Positions 17,194 through 27,223 of a DNA stretch of 64,000 nucleotides are shown here, in pieces. Numbering within the stretch: position 1 is the first letter of the stretch; every line of letters begins with the position of its first letter. Source of the stretch: Elusimicrobia bacterium RIFOXYA12_FULL_51_18 (GTDB lineage Bacteria > Elusimicrobiota > Elusimicrobia > Elusimicrobiales > UBA9959). A program made the translations under genes and the position numbers. Location: the NCBI GenBank assembly GCA_001800245.1, contig MGVA01000068.1:62001-126000 (forward strand), read 5' to 3'. The notes below the pieces were generated by a model. The model was not told the origin of the DNA. It ran no database searches and saw nothing but the letters and a program-made list of their open reading frames with translations.

Positions 17194-18309
17194 ATGATAC
17201 CTGTAAACGAACCATTAGTAACCGAGAAAGAGCTGGCTTATGTGACTGATGCCGTTAAAAGCGGCTGGATCTCTTCTGAAGGCGTTTATATAGACCGTTT
17301 CGAGGCGGCCGTGGCAAAATATGTTGGGAGGAAGTATGCTGTAGCCGTAAATAACGGAACCAGTGCTCTGATACTGGCAGTCAGAGCCCTAAACCTGCTT
17401 CCTGGTAGTGAAGTCATTATCCCATCTTTTACCATTATTTCTTGCGCTCTCGCCTGCATAAATAATGACTTGGTACCTGTTTTTGTAGATGCTGAGCCGC
17501 TGACCTGGAATCTGGATGTCTCCAAAATCGAAGCCAAAATAACCTCTAAAACCAAAGCTATAATGCCGGTGCATATCTACGGCCACCCCGCCGAGATGTT
17601 TGAAATAGAACGCATAGCCAAAAAGCATAATCTCATAATTATTGAAGATTTTGCCGAAGCCATAGGATCCGAATATAAAGGCCGCAAATGTGGCAGTTTC
17701 GGCGATATAAGCTGCGTCAGCTTTTATGCTAATAAGGTAATAACCACCGGTGAGGGGGGGATGTGCCTTACTGATAACCCGGATCTCGCTGCAAAACTTA
17801 AGAAATTAAAGAACCTTGCCTTTATTCCGGAAACGCGTTTTATCCATCAAGAACTTGGCTTTAACTTCAGAATGACCAATGTGCAGGCTGCCATGGGCCT
17901 GGCCCAAACCGAGCATGTAGTGGCGCATGTTGAGAAGAAGCGGCATATAGGCGCAATGTATAATAAGTTGCTTGCGCCTCTTGCTGAAAAAGGTTTAGTC
18001 ACGCTTCCCGTTGAACTCGAAGGCATTGTGAATACGTACTGGATGTACGGCGTGGTTCTCTCCGATCGTCTGAACATTACAGCCGCCCAGATGATGGAAA
18101 AGTTGAAAGGGATGGGGATACAGACCCGCCCGTTCTTTTATCCCATGCATCAGCAGCCGGCCTTTGAAAAATTCTCCTGGTATAAAAAGCAGGTTCTGCA
18201 TGTTTCAGAAAAACTTTATAAATATGGTTTCTATCTGCCCACCGGTCTAACTCTTGCCGACGCTCAGGTAGAAAGTTCAGCTAATGCTCTTATAAAGGCG
18301 GTTTCATGA
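17194..18309 (+). CDS. DegT/DnrJ/EryC1/StrS sugar aminotransferase (perosamine synthase-like)
   Basis: 371 residues, full length. PLP-dependent transamination of a nucleotide keto-sugar. Seen are GWISSEG, VNNGTSAL, IIEDFAEAIGSEYKG and the PLP lysine in FYANKVITTGEGG (Lys181). The N-terminal pattern VNEPLVTEKEL and the neighbouring gmd fit GDP-4-keto-6-deoxymannose as substrate, giving GDP-perosamine, but other keto-sugars are possible. It overlaps the next gene by four bases. Confidence 0.88.
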   Translation: MIPVNEPLVTEKELAYVTDAVKSGWISSEGVYIDRFEAAVAKYVGRKYAVAVNNGTSALILAVRALNLLPGSEVIIPSFTIISCALACINNDLVPVFVDAEPLTWNLDVSKIEAKITSKTKAIMPVHIYGHPAEMFEIERIAKKHNLIIIEDFAEAIGSEYKGRKCGSFGDISCVSFYANKVITTGEGGMCLTDNPDLAAKLKKLKNLAFIPETRFIHQELGFNFRMTNVQAAMGLAQTEHVVAHVEKKRHIGAMYNKLLAPLAEKGLVTLPVELEGIVNTYWMYGVVLSDRLNITAAQMMEKLKGMGIQTRPFFYPMHQQPAFEKFSWYKKQVLHVSEKLYKYGFYLPTGLTLADAQVESSANALIKAVS

Positions 18310-19067
18310 GCGTATTTAATAAAACCTATGCCGGCTTCTATGATTCCCTTTACGGGGACAAGGACTATAAAGCTGAATGCGCTTTTTTAGAGAAGATTTT
18401 TAAGAAATACAAAGCAGTGCCCCGTAGTATACTCGACCTCGGCTGCGGAACCGGCGCCCATGACGTGCTGTTAACCCGGAAAGGGTATAAGGTTACCGGC
18501 GTTGACCGGTCGGCACATATGCTAAGCCTGGCTAGGGAAAAGGCCGCGGAACTGGGCCTTAGCGTAGAATACCTCCTAGGCGATATCTCCCGCCTTAACC
18601 TTAAACGTAAATTCGGTGCTGTAATCTCTATGTTTGCTGTTATGGGGTACCAGACCACTAATGAAGCCTTTTCTGCTGCCTGCAAACTAGCCAGGCAAAG
18701 CCTTAAGCCCGGCGGCGTGTTTATCTTCGACTGCTGGAACGGTTTTGCTGTGTTGCAGGACAAACCCACAATAAAGATCAAGAAGATTCCCGCCCCGGAT
18801 GGCAGCCAGCTCATCCGGCATACCACCCCGGAATTCGATTTCATGCGCCACCTGGTACACATTAATTTCAGAACGCAAAAAGTTGTTAGGGGAAAGATAA
18901 TTGAAGATGTTAAAGAGTCCCATCCTATGCGGTTCTTTTTTCCACAAGAAATTAAGTATTTCCTGGAATCGGCTGGGTATAAAAAAGTTGATTTCTATCC
19001 CTGTTTTGACCATGGAAAAGCATTAACCGAAAATACCTGGAATATGGTAATTGTCGCCAAAAACTAG
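18306..19067 (+). CDS. Class I SAM-dependent methyltransferase
   Basis: 253 residues. Motif I ILDLGCGTGAHD (about 41-52), an acidic loop in VTGVDRSAHML and GGVFIFDCWNG as motif III. The overall pattern resembles methyltransferases of sugar pathways that act on amino or hydroxyl groups. Its ATGA overlap with the aminotransferase suggests it modifies the same sugar, for example by N-methylation; this is inference. Confidence 0.85.
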   Translation: MSVFNKTYAGFYDSLYGDKDYKAECAFLEKIFKKYKAVPRSILDLGCGTGAHDVLLTRKGYKVTGVDRSAHMLSLAREKAAELGLSVEYLLGDISRLNLKRKFGAVISMFAVMGYQTTNEAFSAACKLARQSLKPGGVFIFDCWNGFAVLQDKPTIKIKKIPAPDGSQLIRHTTPEFDFMRHLVHINFRTQKVVRGKIIEDVKESHPMRFFFPQEIKYFLESAGYKKVDFYPCFDHGKALTENTWNMVIVAKN

Positions 19068-19189
19068 TTTTTTATTTTCAATGCGGCTAAAAAAGTAATT
19101 TATAACATAGGTCGGCAATACTGAAAAGTAATGTCGGATGTTTTGTGGCGTTAAATCTCCGCACGAATCAGTAAATGGGATAAGCTAAA

Positions 19190-20506
19190 ATGACTGAGAA
19201 TGAAAACAAAAAGAGTGTTTATGTCGGAATGAGTGCGGATTTGTTGCACCATGGACACATGAATATCCTCCGCGTTGCGCGGGAACTTGGGGATGTAACA
19301 GTAGGGCTTCTTACTGACAGGGCTATTGCAAGTTATAAACGGCTTCCTTACTTAACCTATGAAGAACGCCGGGGCGTAGTCGAAAACATTAAAGGTGTTG
19401 TACAAGTTGTGCCCCAGGAAACACTGGACTATGTCGAAAATTTAAAAAAATACAAGCCGGCTTATGTAGTGCATGGATCCGATTGGAGGGAAGGTCAGCA
19501 AAAAGAAACCAGGGAACGCGTAATACTAGCCCTCGCGGAGTGGGGAGGAAAACTCGTTGAGCCTGAATACACCGATGGGATTTCTTCTACGCGGCTAATC
19601 AATGAGTTGAAAGAAGTCGGTACCACCCCGCAGGTGCGGATGCGTCAACTTATTCGACTTCTCCAGGCAAAAAAGATTGTCAGAATCATTGAGGCGCATA
19701 ACGGTCTTTCTGCGCTTATAGCGGAAAATGTGTCAGTTGAAAAAGATGGAAAAAAACGTGAATTCGATGGTATGTGGCTTAGTAGTTTGACAGATTCCAC
19801 CGCTAAGGGGCATCCGGATATTGAAATTGTGGATCGGACATCGCGATTTAGCACGATTAATGAGATTATGGAGGTAACCACTAAGCCGATAATTTATGAC
19901 GGCGATACTGGAGGGGTTCCCGAGCATTTCCCGTATTTGGTTCGTACCTTAGAAAGGTTAGGCGTTTCAGCTGTAATCATAGAAGATAAGCTAGGGTTGA
20001 AAAAAAATTCCCTTTTTGGCACTGACGTTCAACAAACCCAAGATACTATTGAAGGGTTCTCTTTTAAGATTCGCGAAGGAAAAAAAGCCTGTGTTACCAG
20101 TGATTTTATGATCATTGCCCGGATTGAGAGTCTTATTATGGGCAAGAGTGTGGAAGATGCTATAACGCGCGCCAAGGCGTATATCGAATCCGGATCAGAC
20201 GGAATCATGATTCATAGCTGTAAAAAAGACGGCACCGATATCCGCAATTTTTGTGAGGAATACAGGAAATTAAAATTACACTCCCCTCTGGTAGCGGTGC
20301 CAACTTCATACAATCAATTTACAGAGGAAGAACTTGGGGAGATGGGCATCAATATCGTGATTTATGCAAACCATCTATTGCGCAGCGCCTACCCGGCTAT
20401 GAAGCTAACAGCTGAAACCATTCTTAAAAATAGCCGTTCGCTTGAGGCTGATGCTATGTGCATGTCTATTAGCGATATACTTACACTCATCCCGGGAGGG
20501 AAATAG
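19190..20506 (+). CDS. aepX: Phosphoenolpyruvate mutase with N-terminal cytidylyltransferase
   Basis: 438 residues, two domains. Residues about 8-140 are a TagD-type nucleotidyltransferase: HHGH (20-23) and ISST (131-134). Residues about 150-438 are PEP mutase: [15 protein letters not shown], and the diagnostic EDK (265-267) with KKNS (271-274). PEP mutase forms phosphonopyruvate, the entry to nearly all natural phosphonates. The fused transferase could activate a later phosphonate as its CMP ester. The next gene begins on the last base of its stop codon. There is no clear Shine-Dalgarno; the upstream gap is 122 bases. Confidence 0.95.
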   Translation: MTENENKKSVYVGMSADLLHHGHMNILRVARELGDVTVGLLTDRAIASYKRLPYLTYEERRGVVENIKGVVQVVPQETLDYVENLKKYKPAYVVHGSDWREGQQKETRERVILALAEWGGKLVEPEYTDGISSTRLINELKEVGTTPQVRMRQLIRLLQAKKIVRIIEAHNGLSALIAENVSVEKDGKKREFDGMWLSSLTDSTAKGHPDIEIVDRTSRFSTINEIMEVTTKPIIYDGDTGGVPEHFPYLVRTLERLGVSAVIIEDKLGLKKNSLFGTDVQQTQDTIEGFSFKIREGKKACVTSDFMIIARIESLIMGKSVEDAITRAKAYIESGSDGIMIHSCKKDGTDIRNFCEEYRKLKLHSPLVAVPTSYNQFTEEELGEMGINIVIYANHLLRSAYPAMKLTAETILKNSRSLEADAMCMSISDILTLIPGGK

Positions 20507-21645
20507 TGCTGGCATGTTCCGACTTCTTTAATGCCCTGACCGATGCTGGGTTCCGTTCTTATGCGGGAGTGCCCGATTCTCTGCTTAAAAACTTTTGCGC
20601 GTATGTCACAGACCATGTTCCGGAAACCTCACATTGCATTACAGCCAATGAAGGGGCTGCTGTTGCCCTAGAAGCCGGGCGATATCTGGCTACTGGCGAT
20701 ATTGGAGTCGTTTATCTTCAGAACTCCGGCCTGGGAAATGCAGTAAACCCCATCACTTCATTATTAGACCCAGAGGTGTACTCTATCCCGGTCCTGTTTT
20801 TAATCGGCTGGCGTGGGGAACCTGGTGTTAAGGATGAACCCCAGCATGTTAAGCAGGGGAAAAATATGATTGCGATTCTGGATGCGTTGGACGTCCCTTA
20901 CCGTATCCTACCTGTAGACATTGAAAGCGCAAGAATGGTTATTCAAGAAGCCAAAATAAGCATAAAAAAGAATTTGCGCTCTTATGCTCTTATTGTTAAA
21001 AAAGATACATTCGACAGCTATAAATTGAAAAATGTTCCGCAGCCAGCCAGCGATTTAAAGCGGGAAGAGGCTATTGAGTTGGTCCTTAAGAATATCGAGG
21101 AGCAAGCCATCGTTGTTTCCACAACAGGAATGATTTCGCGCGAAGTTTTTGAGTACAGAACACGAACTAAAGCTGAACACAATCGCGATTTTCTTACTGT
21201 GGGCTCAATGGGCCACGCGTCACAGATAGCTCTTGGTATCGCCTTGTCATGTAAATCGCGCCCTGTTTACTGTCTCGATGGCGATGGTGCCCTTCTTATG
21301 CATATGGGCTCAGCCGCCATACTCGCTTCGATGGCACCCAAAAATATGACACATATAGTTTTAAATAATGGCGCTCATGATTCTGTAGGGGGGCAACCAA
21401 CTATTGCTTTACAGATTAATCTGATCCAATTTGCGCAATCTTTGGGATACACGGTGGTTTCTCGTGCAAGCATACCCGAGGAAGTTGAAGTATGGCTAAA
21501 ATCTAATAGTAATGTAGACGGCCCTAAGTTCTTAGAAATCAGGGTCGCACCCGGTGCACGTATTGACTTGGGACGACCAACAGTGATGCCTAAGGATAAT
21601 AAAGTCGCATTCATGAACTACTGCAAGCAGAGCACCAAATTATAA
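20506..21645 (+). CDS. aepY: Phosphonopyruvate decarboxylase
   Basis: 379 residues starting at a GTG that shares a base with the aepX stop. A TPP enzyme that drives the PEP mutase equilibrium by decarboxylating phosphonopyruvate to phosphonoacetaldehyde. Visible are the N-terminal GVPDSLLKNFCAYV with ANEGAAVALEAGRY, the TPP motif LDGDGALLMHMG and the family signature NNGAHDSVGGQPT. Confidence 0.95.
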   Translation: MLACSDFFNALTDAGFRSYAGVPDSLLKNFCAYVTDHVPETSHCITANEGAAVALEAGRYLATGDIGVVYLQNSGLGNAVNPITSLLDPEVYSIPVLFLIGWRGEPGVKDEPQHVKQGKNMIAILDALDVPYRILPVDIESARMVIQEAKISIKKNLRSYALIVKKDTFDSYKLKNVPQPASDLKREEAIELVLKNIEEQAIVVSTTGMISREVFEYRTRTKAEHNRDFLTVGSMGHASQIALGIALSCKSRPVYCLDGDGALLMHMGSAAILASMAPKNMTHIVLNNGAHDSVGGQPTIALQINLIQFAQSLGYTVVSRASIPEEVEVWLKSNSNVDGPKFLEIRVAPGARIDLGRPTVMPKDNKVAFMNYCKQSTKL

Positions 21646-21675
21646 GTGTAGAACTACGGCAAAATTAATCAATTC

Positions 21676-22827
21676 ATGGAATGGACATACCACAACCCAG
21701 TTAAAGTCACATTCGGCGTTGAAGCCTATAGGAGCATTTCCTGCTATGTGGGAGATCGTAAAGCATTGGTAATCTCAACAACTGGGTTTGTTAATCGCGG
21801 TGGTTTGGATTCGCTCAAAGAAATTTTAGGCGATAAGATTGCTGGGGTTGTTAGTAACGTGCGCCCTAATCCAGATGTTGAAGATATGGCGCAATTATGC
21901 GCCGATAGTCATCAATATAACTTCGATGTAATCGTTGCAATTGGAGGAGGCAGTGTTATTGATGCCGCGAAGATTCTTGGAGCTGGAATGGGGAGTTGGG
22001 GGGAAACCCCCGCAACTATACGAGATTTTTTATCTAATGGCGCGAAGGTTAATTCAGGCGGCATAAAACCTGTTATTGCCATCCCCACTACAGCTGGTAC
22101 AGGAAGCGAGGTTACTCCATTTGCAACTATCTGGGATAATTCTTTGCACAAAAAATTTTCTATAGACAATCCTGGATTATATCCGGAAGTTGCGATAGTT
22201 GACCCAAAACTGACTTATTCTTTGCCAGAATTGCACACTATTACAACAGGTTTGGATGCTGTTTCACAGGCCTTTGAATCAATTTGGAATCGAAAGGCTA
22301 GCCCGGCAACAATCGCAATCGCTACACAATCGTTATCGTATTCTCTCAAAGCGCTTCCTTTATTAGTGTGGGATATCCGAGATGAGAAGGCAAGAAATGA
22401 ATTAATGGCGGCCAGCCTGCTAGCTGGTTTGGCAATAAGCCAGACTCGCACAGGGATTGCTCATTCAATTTCTTACCCGCTTACCGCACATTATGGGCTG
22501 CCGCATGGGTTGGCATGTAGCTTTACCTTGCCTGCTATTCTGGAGTTTAATCTACAACATGATGATGGTCGTTTTGCTCAATTAGCTTCTTCATTGGGTA
22601 AATCTGGAACAGAAGAGTTAGTTGTTTGTTTGAAACGTTTATTGGGCGAATGCAAAATTTATATGCGGATTAGGGAGTATATTCCTTCATCAATTGCTGT
22701 AATCTCGCTCTTAAAAGAGATGTTTGTTCCAGAAAGGGCAAACAATAATATGATCCCCATAGACTACAAAATAGTTCAGTTTTTTCTTGAGAAAAGCCTG
22801 GAATCGGGAATAGATGCATTACACTAG
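21676..22827 (+). CDS. Iron-type alcohol dehydrogenase, probable phosphonoacetaldehyde reductase
   Basis: 383 residues. Group III alcohol dehydrogenase: IGGGSVIDAAK nucleotide loop, PTTAGTGSEVTPFAT, and the metal-ligand region AHSISYPLTAHYGLPHG. Directly after aepXY, it most likely reduces phosphonoacetaldehyde to 2-hydroxyethylphosphonate (as PhpC does). There is no AEP transaminase, so the hydroxyethyl rather than aminoethyl branch is favoured. Codon use is clearly more AT-rich than in gmd and fcl. Confidence 0.85.
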   Translation: MEWTYHNPVKVTFGVEAYRSISCYVGDRKALVISTTGFVNRGGLDSLKEILGDKIAGVVSNVRPNPDVEDMAQLCADSHQYNFDVIVAIGGGSVIDAAKILGAGMGSWGETPATIRDFLSNGAKVNSGGIKPVIAIPTTAGTGSEVTPFATIWDNSLHKKFSIDNPGLYPEVAIVDPKLTYSLPELHTITTGLDAVSQAFESIWNRKASPATIAIATQSLSYSLKALPLLVWDIRDEKARNELMAASLLAGLAISQTRTGIAHSISYPLTAHYGLPHGLACSFTLPAILEFNLQHDDGRFAQLASSLGKSGTEELVVCLKRLLGECKIYMRIREYIPSSIAVISLLKEMFVPERANNNMIPIDYKIVQFFLEKSLESGIDALH

Positions 22828-22950
22828 GCGATACATGAACGAGAAAGCGCAATCGTAAATGATCTATAGCTTTGTATAGTGTGCAGATTCACTAGCAGTT
22901 TCCGCCAGGGAGTTCCCTGGAATAAAAGTAGAGTAATATGCGAGGTCATT

Positions 22951-23778
22951 ATGTCAGTAATCTTTGAATGGAAGCAGGAAGATTTTGAAAAATTAATAAA
23001 CAATTGCGCAACTGAACCTGTTACTCCGTATATATTGAAATATTTGCCAAAAGACGGTCGGTTGCTTGAAGCCGGCTGCGGTTCAGGAAGATTTGTTTAT
23101 TATTTAAATAGCCTCGGATATAAAATAACTGGTTTAGAGGTTGGAGATAAAATGGTTGACCTTGTAAATCAGGTCTATCCACATCTTGATATTCTCCGTG
23201 GCGATGTCAGGGATCTCCCTTTTCCTGATGAATCGTTTTCGGGCTTGCTTTCTTTAGGTGTAATAGAGCATATTGTTGAAGGCATGGAGCGACCGATTTC
23301 GGAAATGTGGCGCGTTTTAAAAAAAGGTGGCTATGCGCTTGTTATTGTTCCAAGTTTTAATTACATTCGTAGGATAAAATACCCGCTTGGGATTTATCAT
23401 ATTCGCTCTTTAGCTGGGTTGCTAAAACGTGCAATTATTTCTAAGCTTTCAAATTCACCCTCTGAAAAAATATATAAAACTTCATTGAAAACCCTTAAAA
23501 AGACAGATTTCCACTCTTGGCCCGCCCTTGGCGATTTTTATGAGTATCGATTAACTAAAAAACAATTCGAGGATCAACTCCTTGCTGCTGGATTTTCGAT
23601 AATCGATAGTGTCCCGACATCACAGATTGACGGTGTTTACCATGAATTCGGGAGCGTATTCGTGTCCTTGAAGAATCACACATTTTATCCAAATGCCGTA
23701 GGCAAATGGTTGAATTCTACTCTTTCTAAAATACCATTCTGTCATAATCATATGCATTTATGTGTGGTGAAGAAATAG
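22951..23778 (+). CDS. SAM-dependent methyltransferase
   Basis: 275 residues from the ATG at 22951, preceded by GAGG; a longer frame from 22879 has no ribosome site. Motif I is RLLEAGCGSGRFVYYL; SLGVIEHIVEG and LKKGGYALVIVPS are motifs II and III of the Methyltransf_11 type. The position between phosphonate and transfer genes suggests methylation of a glycan or phosphonate, but the substrate is unknown. Confidence 0.85.
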   Translation: MSVIFEWKQEDFEKLINNCATEPVTPYILKYLPKDGRLLEAGCGSGRFVYYLNSLGYKITGLEVGDKMVDLVNQVYPHLDILRGDVRDLPFPDESFSGLLSLGVIEHIVEGMERPISEMWRVLKKGGYALVIVPSFNYIRRIKYPLGIYHIRSLAGLLKRAIISKLSNSPSEKIYKTSLKTLKKTDFHSWPALGDFYEYRLTKKQFEDQLLAAGFSIIDSVPTSQIDGVYHEFGSVFVSLKNHTFYPNAVGKWLNSTLSKIPFCHNHMHLCVVKK

Positions 23779-23856
23779 CGCAGAAATATTGTTGTGTGGA
23801 AATAAATCTAATCGGTCCAGTATTGTGGATTTGGAGCATTCGTGAGGTTTTTATCT

Positions 23857-25704
23857 ATGACTTCTAAACAATTAAATATAGTGCTCTTAGTAACCGATGG
23901 GCATGGTTATTATACTGGCAATATGGATTGGGGCACAAAAGAATTTAAGAATTTAAAAGATAGATTAGATAATCTTAAGCTTGTGGAAAAAGGGTTTGTT
24001 AAATTCTCTAATGTAATGTCCCCTGCCGTGTCGACTATTATGTCAGTGGAAAGTATAATGAGTGGGATATATGCGGCGAAAAGCCATAAACTGCATTGGC
24101 GGGAATGGCCTAAATGGGACATCTTTAACCATCCTGTGCTAAGTAGTTTCCTTAAACAGCTCGGTTATTCAGTAACAGGTTTTTCATACCTGTTGAATAG
24201 CGAAAACTGGCTTCCGTGTATCAATTGTTATAACCCAGAATTGTATAAAAACTATCCTTCGATAAAGCGCGATACCCACTCCCATGAGGCGGTTCTTGCC
24301 GCAGTAAAACATTATTTTGCGAATGCATTTAAAGGTGATAAGCCGGGTTTCTTTATTGTGCATTCTATTTTTATCTTTGACATGTGGGATGAATTAATGA
24401 AAGAGTTTTCTTCAAATGGTTTTACAGAAGAAAATACTATCTTTATTCTAACGGCCGACCATTATTTCCCAAAGAATTTTGGTAGACAGTGGCTGCTAGG
24501 TGAAAGGAACGGATCGTTACTTGGCCACCATATCGACCTTACAGAGTACAACGTCCGTGTGCCACTGTATTTAAGATATCCAGGTTCCAAAGGATTTGAA
24601 AGTAGTGAACTTGTTTCTGGTGTCGATATCGCTCCGACATTAGTAGACTTACTCGGGGTTTCTGCTCAATGGCCAGCCAAATTCGATGGAGTAAGCCTTG
24701 TGCCTTTACTCAAAGGCGATCCGATTCCTGCCAGAATGCTTAGAGCTGATAATATTTATCCCTATCAAATAGGTGAGCAACAAGGGCGAGTTACGGCTAT
24801 ACGCAAAGGGAAGTATAAATACGTTTTCCGCCCTGACCCTCCTTCATCATATATAGCATATAGGCTTGATGAAGACTGGTCTGTAGTTCTTGAGCGGGAA
24901 GAATTTTATGATATTGACGCTGATCCACAGGAAGCCCGAAATCTCATTCATAATGAGTCTCAATACATTCAAGAAGAAGTGTTGCAATGCAGGGAGTTTC
25001 TAAAAAAAACAAATCAGGATATCACTATATTTCACTTGTCAACTTTGCGCGAGGCCTTTCAGCGTAATGACCTGGCAAATAAATTATTTTCCGGAAAGAA
25101 AACCGGTAATCTCCTATGTATACAAAGCACACATAATGTCGTTTTTGAATCAATTCTCCGTGTACTTCAGGCAGAACTTCCTGGCTGGAATATCGACATT
25201 GTAATAAAGGCCGGTAATTCTCTGCAACTGCCCGGAATACGCAAATCCATACATTATTTCGATAATAATGTCTATCAAAAAGATAAATTCATTAAGGCTA
25301 TGGATTCAAATAGCTTGCAGCATTATGACATCATAATTAATACCTCAAATATCCCCATGGGCGATTACTCAGCTGTCTACGATCCGGTTCACCATCCTGT
25401 TGGTGACTTCATTATCACACAAGAGATAATGAACTGCCTGAAAACTGATATGAGAGCGAGTCTGTGTTTAGATATGACATATGGATTCGCTAATCCTTAC
25501 TCTGTTTCCGGTAATCGTAAATTTTGGCAATTGTATTCGCCGAGAAAGTTATTGTTCGCTTTTCTTGCTTATTTAATGCATAGATTTGAGCCAGAACTGA
25601 GGAAAATAAAGAAAGCACTACCGAATAATAATCAATTTCCCAAAATAAATCAGTATCTGTCTGAAAGGATAATTGTTACGAAGAAGAATCAATGTAATGA
25701 GTGA
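23857..25704 (+). CDS. Alkaline-phosphatase-superfamily protein with extra C-terminal domain
   Basis: 615 residues from the ATG at 23857. The sulfatase/phosphotransferase core covers about residues 5-395: VLLVTDGHG (metal Asp14), SPAVSTIMSVESIMSG, LTADHYFP and LGHHIDLTEYNVRVPLYL, VSGVDIAPTLVDLLGV. The nucleophile position is Ser59/Thr60, not the C/S-x-P-x-R of sulfatases, so a phospho- or phosphonotransferase or phosphodiesterase is more likely. Residues about 410-615 are a separate α/β domain starting LLCIQSTHNVVFESILRVLQ, similar in style to the N-terminus of GT9-like transferases. No signal peptide or membrane helix, so it appears cytoplasmic. Next to the phosphonate genes it could handle phosphonate-decorated sugars. 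Confidence 0.7.
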   Translation: MTSKQLNIVLLVTDGHGYYTGNMDWGTKEFKNLKDRLDNLKLVEKGFVKFSNVMSPAVSTIMSVESIMSGIYAAKSHKLHWREWPKWDIFNHPVLSSFLKQLGYSVTGFSYLLNSENWLPCINCYNPELYKNYPSIKRDTHSHEAVLAAVKHYFANAFKGDKPGFFIVHSIFIFDMWDELMKEFSSNGFTEENTIFILTADHYFPKNFGRQWLLGERNGSLLGHHIDLTEYNVRVPLYLRYPGSKGFESSELVSGVDIAPTLVDLLGVSAQWPAKFDGVSLVPLLKGDPIPARMLRADNIYPYQIGEQQGRVTAIRKGKYKYVFRPDPPSSYIAYRLDEDWSVVLEREEFYDIDADPQEARNLIHNESQYIQEEVLQCREFLKKTNQDITIFHLSTLREAFQRNDLANKLFSGKKTGNLLCIQSTHNVVFESILRVLQAELPGWNIDIVIKAGNSLQLPGIRKSIHYFDNNVYQKDKFIKAMDSNSLQHYDIIINTSNIPMGDYSAVYDPVHHPVGDFIITQEIMNCLKTDMRASLCLDMTYGFANPYSVSGNRKFWQLYSPRKLLFAFLAYLMHRFEPELRKIKKALPNNNQFPKINQYLSERIIVTKKNQCNE

Positions 25705-27160
25705 ACTTCAAGAAGTGAAAATTACTGATATAAAGCACCGCTCAATTAAGGCTGCTAAATGGAGTGCATTATCTGAAATTTCGACACGTTTAATCGCCCC
25801 TATAGTCACCCTTATTCTGGCCCGCCTCCTTGCCCCATCTGATTTTGGTGTTGTAAGCGTAGCCACTATAGCTATTGGCTTAGCGCAAACATTCCAGGAA
25901 TTTGGTTTTGGAAAGGCTTTGATTCAAACCAATGAAAATGTGGAGGTGTATGCTAATAATGCATTTTGGATTAATGTCGGAATGGGAGTTTTTCTTTATA
26001 CGGCAATTTTATTCACTGCTCCCGCCATCTCGAGATTTTTTGACAGTCCACAAAGTATAGCCGTTCTTAGAACCCTATGCCTACAACTAATTTTTACTAG
26101 CTTTTCCTCGGTGCAGGCTTCCTTCTTACAACGGAGTATGAATTTCAAAGCAATATTTGTAGTCCGCCTTACTTCCTCTTTCCTGCCAGGCATTGTCTCA
26201 GTTGTAATGGCGCTGCAAGGAATGGGTGTTTGGGCTTTAGTATTTGGCTCATTAGTGGGTGCTATAACACAAGCCATATTGTATTGGAGGTTAAGTACAT
26301 GGCGCCCATGTTGGAGATTTGATTTGATCGTATTGAAAAGAATGGTAATGTTCTCTAGATGGGTTCTTTTGGAAGGTGTTTTTGCCTGGCTTATTACATG
26401 GGGGGATTCTGTAGTACTTGGGCATTATTTAGGCGTAGAGGTCTTGGGTATTTATCGTGTTGGTTCAACCGCAATTGCTATCATATCAACCATTGTTTTT
26501 ACTCCGATTATTTCTATTGCATTTTCATTCTTTTCACGGCTCCAATCTAATCTCGATGAGTTAAAGAATTCTTATAATAAGCTCACTCAATTGATTGTTG
26601 TCATAGCCATTCCCATCGGAATTGGGCTTGCATTGTTGTCCAAACCAATAGTAATTATCTTTTTGGATAAAAAATGGGTTGGCACTGAAATAGTTATTTC
26701 TATTATGGCTATAAGATTGGCGCTAGGATGGCTAGTCGGTTTGAATTCAACAGTTTATACAGCACTTGCACGGCCTGATTTAAATGTCAAGCTTTTGCTT
26801 CTTGTTACGATTATCTCAATACCATCGTATATATTCGGCGCTCATTATGGGTTACTAGTGTTTTGCCTAATGCGCCTTCTAACTGCAATTATTGACAATT
26901 GTATAAATTACTATATTGCCAGGAATTTGCTTCAATTGTCATTGTCAACCTTGCTTGAACCTGTTGCTGTCGCCTTATGGGGCACTGCTTTTATGGGCGC
27001 GAGTATTATCGGAATAATGAAATTAACAGCCATAAATACCTGGCCAATATTTATTGCTGTTGTCTTAATAGCTATGATCTCTTATCTGGTAAGCCTTACT
27101 GTAATAAAAAAGGATTTTGTCATCTGGTGCTACAATTACGGGAAACAAGTGCTTCAATGA
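25697..27160 (+). CDS. wzx: Polysaccharide flippase (Wzx, MOP superfamily)
   Basis: 487 residues from the ATG at 25697, overlapping the upstream stop by 8 bases. About 12-14 membrane helices. The N-terminal AAKWSALSEISTRLIAPIV and LARLLAPSDFGVVSVATIAI are characteristic of Polysacc_synt_2-type flippases (WzxC/TuaB group). It moves lipid-linked repeat units to the periplasmic face for the Wzy and Wza/Wzc genes in this locus. Confidence 0.92.
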   Translation: MSELQEVKITDIKHRSIKAAKWSALSEISTRLIAPIVTLILARLLAPSDFGVVSVATIAIGLAQTFQEFGFGKALIQTNENVEVYANNAFWINVGMGVFLYTAILFTAPAISRFFDSPQSIAVLRTLCLQLIFTSFSSVQASFLQRSMNFKAIFVVRLTSSFLPGIVSVVMALQGMGVWALVFGSLVGAITQAILYWRLSTWRPCWRFDLIVLKRMVMFSRWVLLEGVFAWLITWGDSVVLGHYLGVEVLGIYRVGSTAIAIISTIVFTPIISIAFSFFSRLQSNLDELKNSYNKLTQLIVVIAIPIGIGLALLSKPIVIIFLDKKWVGTEIVISIMAIRLALGWLVGLNSTVYTALARPDLNVKLLLLVTIISIPSYIFGAHYGLLVFCLMRLLTAIIDNCINYYIARNLLQLSLSTLLEPVAVALWGTAFMGASIIGIMKLTAINTWPIFIAVVLIAMISYLVSLTVIKKDFVIWCYNYGKQVLQ

Positions 27161-27223
27161 ACCCTGTTTTGTCATTTAGATTAAAGTGTGGTGTAAAATA
27201 GATACAAAGGTGTCTTATTCAAA

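Noticed and set aside
23857-25704. Calling this gene a sulfatase
   Set aside because: The formylglycine motif C/S-x-P-x-R is absent; the aligned position is Ser-Thr.
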